Assembly: GCF_014174375.1 (NCBI RefSeq)
Contig: NZ_JABEQE010000022.1
Span: forward strand, 1 to 55,859
Direction: 5' to 3'
DNA: 55,859 bases
Origin: Gluconacetobacter asukensis
GTDB lineage: Bacteria; Pseudomonadota; Alphaproteobacteria; Acetobacterales; Acetobacteraceae
Numbering within the stretch: position 1 is the first letter of the stretch; each line of letters opens with the position of its first letter. Under the pieces are notes generated by a model, which had not been told where the DNA came from, did not search any database, and saw only the letters and a program-made list of their open reading frames with translations. Below are positions 35,771 through 43,764 of this stretch, one piece after another. A program made the position numbers and the translations under genes.

Positions 35771-38602
35771 ATGGGCGATCGCCAGATAAAGCAGACGACC
35801 GCACGATCTCTTCGCCGAAAGAACGTTCTTCTTCTCGCCTTCACGGCCATGAGCGGGGCGATGTATTCCTCCGCTTTCGCCCAAAGCGCGGCGACGGCAC
35901 TCAGCGCGACGGCCCCGGACGCGCAGCCCGAAAGCGTGGTGGTGACGGGCTCGTTCCTGCGCAGTTCCAACAACACCTCGGCCAACCCGGTCCAGACGAT
36001 CACGTCGCGTGAAATCCAGCAATCCGGCTCCACGACGCTGGGCGACTACCTGCAGCGCCTGCCATCCATCGGATCGTCCGGGACCACCAACAACCAGACC
36101 AACGGCACGGACGGCCTGTCCTGCACCGACCTGCGCAATCTGGGCTCGAAGCGCGTCCTGGTACTAATCGACGGCAAGCGCACCACGTCGAACGGCGTCG
36201 GCGAATGCGTCGATATGAACGCGATCCCGGCAGCGCTGGTCCAGAGCATCGAAATCCTGAAGGATGGCGGTTCGGAACTTTACGGTGCCGACGCCGTCGC
36301 GGGCGTGATCAACATCAAGCTGCGCCATAACACGACGGACGCCAACATCACCGTACGCGGCGGCATCAGCGGCCACGGCGATAACGACACCGGCCTGATT
36401 TCCGGCTACAAGGGCTTCAACTTCGATCACGGCAAGGGCAACCTGACCCTGTTCGGCTCGTACATGAGCCAGGGCGGCGTCATGCAGCGCGACCGGTCGT
36501 GGGCGACGCCGGTGCAGTCCAACAACCCGGCCGCAGCCGGCGCCGCATCCTATGGCTCGGCGATCCCGCCGAACGGGCAGTATTTCGGCTTGGACAGCGG
36601 CTCGGATCTCGCCGGTTCGGCCAACGGCACCTCGTTCCACAACTTCACCAGCGCCGACCGCTACAATTATGGCAATCAGCAGCAGCTTCTGAACCAGTTG
36701 CAGAACTCCACGCTCAGCGGCGACCTGCATTACGAAATCAACAAACACTTCAACCTGTACGCCAACGTGCTGTACAGCCACCGCACCTCATCGGCGCAGA
36801 TGGCGCCCGAGCCGGTGATCGGCGCGGTTCCCCCGTCGGACATGCCGGCTTCGGTCATCATTCCGTCGAACGATCCGTACAACCCGTTCGGCGAAGACGT
36901 TCAGATGTACAAGCGTCTGAGCGAATTCGGGAACCGCCGTACCGAGACTGCCAGCGACACCACGACCGTGAAGTGGGGCGTCAACGGCGAAATCACGCAC
37001 GGCTGGAACTACGATGTTTCCTATACCTGGGGCACCAACCAGACGAACGAACGCGTCGAGGGCGTCGGCAGCTACGTGAACCTGCTGCAGGAATATGGGC
37101 TGCGCCAGGTCGATCCGACCGACACGAACAGCGCGGTGGTCTATGATCCGTCGGTGTGTAACGCCGCAGCGGGCTGCGTCCTGTCCAACCCGTTCGCGAC
37201 CCTGTCGCCGGCGGCGGCGCGATACGCGAACTACACGTCCAGCAGCGAATATTACTACCAGATGCGCGACCTGAATGCCCGCATCAACAACGACCATGTC
37301 GTGAAGATGCCCTACGAGCATGGCGGCAGCCTGGGCATCGCACTGGGCATGGAACATCGCGGCGAACAGCTTGCCTACCATCCCGACCCGCTGATCGGTT
37401 CCGGCCAGAGCCTCACCGACACCGCCAAGCCCACCGGCGGCGGCTTCAACGTGACCGAAGGCTATCTGGAAGGCAGTCTGAACCTGCTGCGCCACGCCTT
37501 CCTGGCGCATGATCTGACGATCGATGCACAGGGCCGCTATTCGGCCTACAACACGTTCGGCAGCATCAAGAACTGGAAAGCCTCGATCGACTGGGCGCCG
37601 ACGCGCGATATCCGCTTCCGTGGCACGTTGGGTACCTCGGTCCGTCAGCCCAGCGTCTATGAGCTTTATCAGGGCCAGGCGATCAATTATGCCTCGGCCA
37701 GCGATCCGTGCGCCCAAGCCGAAAGCTATGGCAGCATGTCGCCCACGGTCGTGGCGAACTGCGCCAAGGCCGGCATTGATACTTCGACGTTCGTGGACGC
37801 CAATTCCGGCCAGATCCCGACGCTGACCGGCGGCAACGCGCGACTGCATCCCGAAACCGGCCGTACCTACACCTTCGGCACGGTCGTCACCCCGCGCTGG
37901 ATTCCGGGCCTGTCCACCAGCGCCACCTTCTGGCACTACACGATCGAAAACCTGATTTCCGCCCTGCCGACCCAGACCGTCGTGGACGGGTGCTACACCG
38001 GCACCAACACCGGCTACTGCTCGGACATCGTGCGCTATCAGGGCACCGATCAGATCGATACCGTCAGCAATTACTACATCAACCAGGGCGGCCTGCATGA
38101 AAGCGGCATCGACTGGGACCTGGACTACCACTTCCGCGTGACTCCGCTGGATTCGTTCACGATCTCGAACAACTTCCAGCAGCTGGTGAACTACAAGCAG
38201 CAGTATGTTTCCGGTGGTCCCTGGGTGAACCTGACGGGCGCGCTGCTCTACCAGAGCGGCATCGGCCAGCCGAAGGTGCGTGACTATGCCAGCCTGACCT
38301 GGACCCATGGTCCGTTTTCGGTCACCTACATGATGCAGTATACCGGCGGCATGCGCTGGAACGACGGCACCAACTTCCTGACGCCGCTCGGCTCGCGTCG
38401 CTACAAGACGCCCGCGATGGTGCAGAACGACCTGTCCTTCGCCTATCGCCTGCATCGGTGGCAGTTTACGGGCGGTATCCAGAACATCAACAACAAGAAG
38501 CCCCCCTTCGTCGCCAGCGCCACGGACAACAGCGCCGGCGCGCAATATGGCGGCTTCTACATCGGCCGCTACTTCTTCCTGCAGGCCGGCATGAACTTCT
38601 GA
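35771..38602 (+). CDS. TonB-dependent receptor 1
   Basis: 943-residue outer membrane receptor. The signal peptide (SLRRKNVLLLAFTAMSG, cleavage near AFA-QS) is followed directly by a TonB-box-like ESVVVTG. A plug domain follows at about 60-185 (PVQTITSREIQQSG, VLVLIDGKRT, EILKDGGSELYGADAVAGVINI). The beta-barrel runs to the terminal Phe (FFLQAGMNF). GGAG lies 7 nt before ATG 35771. There is no extended N-terminal signalling domain, so it is not of the FecA type. Ligand unknown; the S10 and M28 peptidase genes that follow suggest peptides. Its first 110 bp are nearly identical to those of receptor 2, though the rest is not. Confidence 0.93.
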   Translation: MGDRQIKQTTARSLRRKNVLLLAFTAMSGAMYSSAFAQSAATALSATAPDAQPESVVVTGSFLRSSNNTSANPVQTITSREIQQSGSTTLGDYLQRLPSIGSSGTTNNQTNGTDGLSCTDLRNLGSKRVLVLIDGKRTTSNGVGECVDMNAIPAALVQSIEILKDGGSELYGADAVAGVINIKLRHNTTDANITVRGGISGHGDNDTGLISGYKGFNFDHGKGNLTLFGSYMSQGGVMQRDRSWATPVQSNNPAAAGAASYGSAIPPNGQYFGLDSGSDLAGSANGTSFHNFTSADRYNYGNQQQLLNQLQNSTLSGDLHYEINKHFNLYANVLYSHRTSSAQMAPEPVIGAVPPSDMPASVIIPSNDPYNPFGEDVQMYKRLSEFGNRRTETASDTTTVKWGVNGEITHGWNYDVSYTWGTNQTNERVEGVGSYVNLLQEYGLRQVDPTDTNSAVVYDPSVCNAAAGCVLSNPFATLSPAAARYANYTSSSEYYYQMRDLNARINNDHVVKMPYEHGGSLGIALGMEHRGEQLAYHPDPLIGSGQSLTDTAKPTGGGFNVTEGYLEGSLNLLRHAFLAHDLTIDAQGRYSAYNTFGSIKNWKASIDWAPTRDIRFRGTLGTSVRQPSVYELYQGQAINYASASDPCAQAESYGSMSPTVVANCAKAGIDTSTFVDANSGQIPTLTGGNARLHPETGRTYTFGTVVTPRWIPGLSTSATFWHYTIENLISALPTQTVVDGCYTGTNTGYCSDIVRYQGTDQIDTVSNYYINQGGLHESGIDWDLDYHFRVTPLDSFTISNNFQQLVNYKQQYVSGGPWVNLTGALLYQSGIGQPKVRDYASLTWTHGPFSVTYMMQYTGGMRWNDGTNFLTPLGSRRYKTPAMVQNDLSFAYRLHRWQFTGGIQNINNKKPPFVASATDNSAGAQYGGFYIGRYFFLQAGMNF

Positions 38603-38633
38603 TCGGCAGTCCGACGATTATCGTCGGCTCCGG

Positions 38634-38663
38634 GGCGGCGGTCGCAAGACCGCCGCCTTTTTT
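38634..38663 (+). terminator. rho-independent terminator of receptor 1
   Basis: GGCGGCGGTC, loop GCAA, GACCGCCGCC, then six T. A textbook intrinsic terminator 31 bp after the stop. Confidence 0.92.
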
Positions 38664-39167
38664 GTTTCGGGCGCGCGGCGACTACCCCGTCCGTCAGGTG
38701 TCCGTGTTCCGCCCCCACCTTCCTCCTTTGCCATGCGCGGCTTCTGATAGATGGCCGCCAATTCCGCCTTCGCCCTCAGGCGCCTTGAAGGCCGCCGAAT
38801 ATCCCTTCCGTTTGCCCGTCACCGGATCCCTCCTTCTTGAAATACCCCTTAAGCTCAAGCACCTGTCCGAATTCCGGGAGCCACCTCATTCAGCCTGCCG
38901 CAATCGGCCTCTCTAAACTAAGTTTTATCACGATTCTGAAACTCGTGATTGGCCACGCTAAAAGAGAGGCTGATATCATTTCCTTTATGGAACTTGATTT
39001 CTCCAGATTCTCCCACAAATTCGTCTCCAGACGGGAATGCGAATACGTTTCTCCTCGGGATTGACCCCCGCCGGCCCGGTCCCCTATCGAATCGTTGCCG
39101 CCTCCGCATACTCCGATCCATTTGCCAAGACGGCGCAGAATTGCGCCGCATGACGGTCAAGACAGAT
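38664..39167. other. 504-bp gap between receptor 1 and the S10 peptidase gene
   Basis: No gene that I can support. Composition drops to AT-richer around 38915-39060, which suggests that the peptidase promoter lies there. No copy of the ATGTTGC dyad is seen. Confidence 0.5.
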
Positions 39168-40811
39168 ATGATGAAACGATCCTTCCTTCTCTGCGGCGCA
39201 GCCATGGCAGTGCTCGCGTCACACATCATCATTCCTTTTTCGGCACGGGCCGAGGATCACCCTCCCCATACGGATGCACCGGCGGCCAAATCGTCACCGG
39301 CTGCATTCGATTTCACGCCCCAGCAGAAAATCTCCGACGGCACGGTCACCATCCGCGGGCAGAAGATCGCCTATCAGGCCGTTGCCGGCACTCTGGCCGT
39401 CCACCCAAGAAACTGGGATGACGCCACCCCGGAGAAGACGACCAAGCCCGAAGACGAGCCCGTCGCGGCGATGTTTTACGTTGCCTACTTCAAGAAGGGC
39501 GTAAAGAACACCGAACGCCCGATCACCTTCGTCTATAATGGGGGCCCGGGTTCGGCGACGATCTGGCTGCATATGGGGGCATTCGGCCCTCGGCGCATCG
39601 TGACGGCGGACGACACACATACTGCCGCGGCCCCGTACAAGCTGGTCGACAATGACGACAGCCTGCTGGACGTGACAGATCTGGTCTTCATCGATGCCCC
39701 GGGCACCGGCTTCGGCCGGCTGGGGGGCAAGGACAAGGACAAGGCGTTCTACGGCACGGACCCCGACGCCTGGGCATTCACCGATTTCATCGCCCAGTTC
39801 CTGGGTCGCTACCGTCGCTACAATTCGCCAAAATATCTCTATGGCGAAAGCTATGGCACCACGCGATCGGCGATCGTCGCGAATATGCTGAAACAGGAGA
39901 AGGAAATTGATCTGAACGGCGTGATGCTCCTGTCCCAGATCCTGGATTATGACAACAGCATCGATCGTCCCCAGAACAATCCCAGCGTCGACCAGCCCTA
40001 TGTCCTGGCGCTGCCCAGCTTCGCCGCGACGGCCTGGTATCATCACAAACTGCCGCAGCAGCCGGCCGACCTGAAGGCCTTCCTGCACGAGGTCGAGCAT
40101 TTCGCCCTGACCGACTACAGCAGCGCCCTGCAGGACGGCACGGCGATTTCCGACACGCGTTTCAATGAAATCGCCGCCCGCCTGCATGCCTATACCGGCC
40201 TGCCGGTCGATTACATCAAGCACGCGAACCTGCGCGTGAATGGTGGAGAATTCGAAAAGACCCTGATGGCGGACGAGGAGATCGACACAGGACGTCTGGA
40301 TAGCCGTTTTTCCGGCGCCTCGATCGACCCCCTTTCCCAGCATCCCTTCTACGACCCGATGGATTCGTCGATGGGGTCCGCCTATCTGTCGACCTTCAAC
40401 GACTATGTGCGCGACGCACTGCATTACGGCGGCGAAAGCCCGACTGGAGCCTACGAGGAATACAAGCCCAGCGCCCATTCCATCGGGAAATGGTCTTTTA
40501 CCCACGAACAGCCCGACAGCCCGCATTCGGACCGTGGCCTCCCCAACGTTCTGCCTGACCTGGCCATGGCGATGAAGGAGAATCCCATGCTGAAGGTGCA
40601 GCTCAATCAGGGCTATTTCGATCTCGGCACGCCATATTTCGAAGGCGTGTTCGAAATGCGCCACCTGCCGATTCCGCGCAAGCTGGCCGGAAATATCGAG
40701 ATCCATCAATATATGTCCGGCCACATGGTCTATGCCCACGCACCGGCCCTGAAGGAACTGCACGACAACGCGGCCGATTTCATCCGCCGGACCGACAATC
40801 TTCCTGGTTGA
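39168..40811 (+). CDS. S10-family serine carboxypeptidase-like protein, exported
   Basis: About 547 residues. A signal peptide (KRSFLLCGAAMAVLASHIIIPFSARA) is cleaved near ARA-ED. The alpha/beta-hydrolase core carries FVYNGGPGSATIWLHMG (oxyanion region) and VFIDAPGTGFG. The nucleophile Ser is near 228 in GESYGT, the Asp near 484 in DLGTP, and the His near 518 in GHMVY. The family removes C-terminal residues from peptides at low pH, which suits an acid-producing host. The start is uncertain: ATG 39168, 39171 and 39150 are close together and none has a good ribosome site. The frame stays open upstream but looks non-coding. Confidence 0.88.
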   Translation: MMKRSFLLCGAAMAVLASHIIIPFSARAEDHPPHTDAPAAKSSPAAFDFTPQQKISDGTVTIRGQKIAYQAVAGTLAVHPRNWDDATPEKTTKPEDEPVAAMFYVAYFKKGVKNTERPITFVYNGGPGSATIWLHMGAFGPRRIVTADDTHTAAAPYKLVDNDDSLLDVTDLVFIDAPGTGFGRLGGKDKDKAFYGTDPDAWAFTDFIAQFLGRYRRYNSPKYLYGESYGTTRSAIVANMLKQEKEIDLNGVMLLSQILDYDNSIDRPQNNPSVDQPYVLALPSFAATAWYHHKLPQQPADLKAFLHEVEHFALTDYSSALQDGTAISDTRFNEIAARLHAYTGLPVDYIKHANLRVNGGEFEKTLMADEEIDTGRLDSRFSGASIDPLSQHPFYDPMDSSMGSAYLSTFNDYVRDALHYGGESPTGAYEEYKPSAHSIGKWSFTHEQPDSPHSDRGLPNVLPDLAMAMKENPMLKVQLNQGYFDLGTPYFEGVFEMRHLPIPRKLAGNIEIHQYMSGHMVYAHAPALKELHDNAADFIRRTDNLPG

Positions 40812-40909
40812 TACAGGCGGGGCTGTCCCGACCATACGCGTCAGCGGCATGGGTCGTTCCGGCACGCATGGAAGACGTTCAAGAGTACAACGCATTGTTC
40901 ATCCGGGCA

Positions 40910-40928
40910 CCGAAGGAATCTCCTTCGG
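40910..40928 (+). terminator. stem-loop after the S10 peptidase gene
   Basis: CCGAAGGA, loop ATC, TCCTTCGG, about 100 bp beyond the stop, followed by a GC stretch and a short CTTTCC. The surrounding gap 40812-41150 shows no convincing gene. Confidence 0.35.
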
Positions 40929-41150
40929 GCCCGGCTTTCCTGACCAGCGCGGGACTCAAGCCGTTCCTGCAAATCCCGCAGCAGATGCGATGAGGCCCGC
41001 CCCCAGGCGTGTCGATTTCTTTCCCGCATGCACCCGGAACCGGCCCCTTCAACAGCGGTGCGGGCTTTAGCTGTATTTCTCGCAAGCCAGACAGGATTCT
41101 TCCGTCGACGAACGAGCTTGCACCACCGGAAAGAGAGAAACGTTTCAAAC

Positions 41151-42560
41151 ATGAAATGCCATATCAAACGCCCCGATCTACGCCGTAGAGGCGTGTCCCT
41201 GCCCTTGCTGGCCGTCTCGGTCATCGTTGGGTGCGGATCAGGGGCGATCCTGCCTCCTGCCGCGCCCGGCCTGGCGGCGACACCGAACGCCATACCGCAT
41301 CCCGACCAGACAATGATGCGCCAGACGGTAACGACTCTGGTAGGGTTCGGCACGCGGCATACGCTGTCCACCACCACCGATCCCCAGCGCGGGATCGGTG
41401 CGGCGCGGCACTGGGTTGCAGACCGCTTCACGGCCGATAGTGCCGCCTGCGGCCAATGCCTGACGGTCGAGACGATCGGCGATCGGTTCACCGGGCCACG
41501 CGCCCCGACGGGCGTGCAGGTGGAAGACGTGCTGGCCATCCAGAAGGGCACCACCGATCCCGACCGCGTGGTGATTGTACAGGCCCATATCGACAGCCGC
41601 GTCAATGACGTGATGGATGCGGCCACAGATGCGCCGGGCGCCAATGACGACGCATCGGGCGTAGCCCTGGTGATGGAGGCCGCACGTCTTCTGTCGAAAC
41701 GGCATTTCCCGGCGACCATCGTCTATGCCGTCCTCTCGGGCGAGGAACAGGGCCTGTGGGGCGGCGAACTGCTGGCCCGCACGGCCAAGGCGCGCGGATG
41801 GCGGGTCGCCGGCGTGCTGAACAACGATATCGTCGGCAACACCCACGGAATCGGCGGCGAACATGTGGACAACCGCGTCCGCGTCTTCAGCGAGGGCATT
41901 CAGACCGCGGCCGACGCCACCGGCATCAAGGCGCAGCGCGCGACGGGCGGCGAGGACGATTCACCCTCGCGCGCGCTGGCCAAGGCGATCGTGGCGCAGG
42001 CTGCGGACCATCCGGGCATCGGTCTGACGGTACTGGCGGTACGCCGCCCCGACCGCTTCATGCGCGGCGGCGATCATATTCCCTTCCTGGCCGAAGGCTT
42101 CCCCGCCATTCGTTTCACCGAGGCGGTCGAAGACTATGACCGCCAGCACCAGCGCGTGCGTGTGGAAGACGGGCACCGTTATGGGGACACGATCGATTTT
42201 GTGGATTTCCCGTATCTCGCACGGGTAACGTCCCTGAACATGGCCGTCCTGTCCGACCTGGCGTCCGCCCCCGCCGCACCGTCCACGGCCACGATCGCCG
42301 GCGCGCTGTCAGACGATACCACGGTGACCTGGGCCCCCGTGCCAGGCGCCGCCGGCTATCGCGTCAGCTGGCGCCCGGCGGATGGCATGGCCTGGACGAA
42401 CTATCGGGACGTACCGGCGACCGCGACCTCGCTGGTCCTGAAAAACGTCAACATCGACGACCATTTCTTCGGCGTATCTTCTGTCTCGACCGACGGGGCC
42501 CAAAGCCTGGTCACGTTCGCGGGCATGCCGCCGCGGCCGATTCCCGGCCATACGCACTGA
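41151..42560 (+). CDS. M28-family zinc aminopeptidase, exported
   Basis: 469 residues. The N-terminus is a lipoprotein-like or secretory signal (GVSLPLLAVSVIVGCGSG). Two-zinc peptidase motifs appear in order: His near 146 in AHIDS, Asp near 166 in GANDDASG, catalytic Glu-Glu near 198 in SGEEQGLWGG, Asp near 225 in NNDIVG, and the last His near 309 in GGDHIPF. A C-terminal domain of about 90 residues has the fibronectin-III look (TWAPVPGAAGYRVSWRP). ATG 41151 is taken because the signal starts there, though only an AGAGAG stretch lies upstream. Its place between two receptor genes suggests that it trims extracellular or periplasmic peptides. Confidence 0.88.
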   Translation: MKCHIKRPDLRRRGVSLPLLAVSVIVGCGSGAILPPAAPGLAATPNAIPHPDQTMMRQTVTTLVGFGTRHTLSTTTDPQRGIGAARHWVADRFTADSAACGQCLTVETIGDRFTGPRAPTGVQVEDVLAIQKGTTDPDRVVIVQAHIDSRVNDVMDAATDAPGANDDASGVALVMEAARLLSKRHFPATIVYAVLSGEEQGLWGGELLARTAKARGWRVAGVLNNDIVGNTHGIGGEHVDNRVRVFSEGIQTAADATGIKAQRATGGEDDSPSRALAKAIVAQAADHPGIGLTVLAVRRPDRFMRGGDHIPFLAEGFPAIRFTEAVEDYDRQHQRVRVEDGHRYGDTIDFVDFPYLARVTSLNMAVLSDLASAPAAPSTATIAGALSDDTTVTWAPVPGAAGYRVSWRPADGMAWTNYRDVPATATSLVLKNVNIDDHFFGVSSVSTDGAQSLVTFAGMPPRPIPGHTH

Positions 42561-42588
42561 TCGGACCTGCCGATCCCCATCGTCAAGC

Positions 42589-42612
42589 GCAGTGTCCATG
42601 TTCGGACACTGC
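42589..42612 (+). terminator. 9-bp stem-loop after the M28 peptidase gene
   Basis: GCAGTGTCC, loop ATGTTC, GGACACTGC, 28 bp past the stop. No T-run follows. Confidence 0.45.
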
Positions 42613-42709
42613 AACGCCTTCCTGCAAAGGCTGACCGTTATCAGGACATATTTTATCATGGCCTGACATCACGCCCTTCAGTGACCAGCACGCCCCGTGC
42701 CGTCCGCGT

Positions 42710-42883
42710 GAGCGGCTGGTAATGCCGCCGCAGGGCGCGGGCTTCATCAATATCGCGCACGGCGCCATCGTCGATGAGGACGCGCTGCCGGACTGGGCGA
42801 CGCCACCGGTGGCCGAGAATATCCACCGCCTGCGCACCAGCCTGGCCGTACATGGCGCCGTGGACGTCGCGCGCAATTATTGA
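42710..42883 (+). pseudogene. 3' remnant of the GhrA-like dehydrogenase gene
   Basis: The DNA matches 34913-34990 joined to 35126-35221 of the intact dehydrogenase gene, with an internal 135-bp deletion that keeps the frame. From ATG 42722 it still reads 53 codons (QGAGFINIAHGAIVDEDAL, then VAENIHRLRTSLAV and VDVARNY before TGA). It lacks the NAD fold and the catalytic Glu and His, so it cannot be an enzyme. It marks the left border of a segment copied from the region in front of receptor 1. Confidence 0.8.
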
Positions 42884-42970
42884 ACGAGCCGGCAGAGGCC
42901 ATCGGGCGCAGATCGCACCTACGGCCGCCCGTCGATCGGCCTGTGGCTTCTGCGGCACAAGCCGATCACC

Positions 42971-43328
42971 TTCATGGATACCAGGGAAATTGCCACCTTT
43001 TCTTTGGTAAAAATTCACCTCCGAATCATTCCTGATAATTTAATGATATTTCCAAATTTTTAATCTTCTCCGCTCCGCCGGGGCACTCCCCGTCCATCGA
43101 CCGGCACCTGTGTTACACACCAGAAACATTACGCAATAATACAGCAATAAATTGCATGCGAGCGGTCGACTGATCCGCCTCGATCATGTGTCGTTTTTGT
43201 TAACGCGCCCTATCGGCGCAATGACACATGCCAAGGGCTCTCCGCGACATCGCAATCACCGGAAAATCCGGAACGAGGCAGGATGTGCCGGAATCCAGGC
43301 ATGCCCTTTGGGGTCACAACCGATAATC
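42971..43328 (+). repeat. receptor leader repeat, copy B (degenerate)
   Basis: 358-bp tandem copy of the leader that follows at 43329. Both begin with TTCATGGATACC. In copy B the dyad is damaged on both sides (GTGTTAC at 43110-43116, GAAACAT at 43123-43129) and the promoter hexamers are degraded (TCGACT, TGTCGT). The right arm of the leader hairpin is missing. No gene starts from it. Confidence 0.75.
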
Positions 43329-43466
43329 TTCATGGATACCAAAGAAATTGCCACCTTTTCTTTTGTAAAAATTCGTCTCCAAATCATTCCTGATAATTTA
43401 ATTATATTTCCAAATTTTTAATCTCATCCGTTCCGCCGGGGAACTCCCCGCCATCGACTGGCATCC

Positions 43467-43486
43467 ATGTTGTACCTCAGCAACAT
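43467..43486. promoter_or_regulatory. dyad ATGTTGT-N6-GCAACAT, receptor 2 copy
   Basis: One mismatch to the perfect dyad found before receptors 1 and 3. The spacer is ACCTCA. It lies 36 bp upstream of TCGACA. Confidence 0.6.
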
Positions 43487-43522
43487 TATGCAAAAAATTA
43501 GCAATAAATCACATGCGAGCGG

Positions 43523-43551
43523 TCGACAGACCCGCTTCGATCATGTGTAGT
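43523..43551 (+). promoter_or_regulatory. candidate promoter of TonB receptor 2
   Basis: TCGACA (43523-43528), 17-bp spacer, TGTAGT (43546-43551). Confidence 0.45.
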
Positions 43552-43646
43552 TTTTGTTAACGCGCCTTATCGGGCAATGACACATGCCAAGGGAACTCTC
43601 CGCGACATCGCAATCACCGGAAAATCCGGAACGAGGTGGGACGTGC

Positions 43647-43665
43647 CGGAATCCGTACGATTCCG
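43647..43665 (+). promoter_or_regulatory. leader hairpin of receptor 2
   Basis: CGGAATC, loop CGTAC, GATTCCG, ending 99 nt before the start codon. Confidence 0.5.
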
Positions 43666-43764
43666 ACAGCTTTTCTGGCCGGAATCCCGGCATGGCCTTT
43701 GGCGCCGAATGCGTATCAAGACACTCGCTTATCACTCTTCATTTCAATATCTCTGGAGAAATTC

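Larger units (their letters stand above)
43329..43764 (+). repeat. receptor leader repeat, copy C
   Basis: Functional-looking leader directly before receptor 2. It keeps the dyad, the promoter and the leader hairpin at the same spacings as copy A. Confidence 0.75.

Noticed and set aside
40808-40993. 61-codon frame after the S10 peptidase gene
   Set aside because: Overlaps the stop, no ribosome site, contains the stem-loop at 40910-40928.
42971-43764. Could the repeated leader be a CRISPR or satellite array?
   Set aside because: Only two long units with promoter-like content, no short repeat-spacer pattern.
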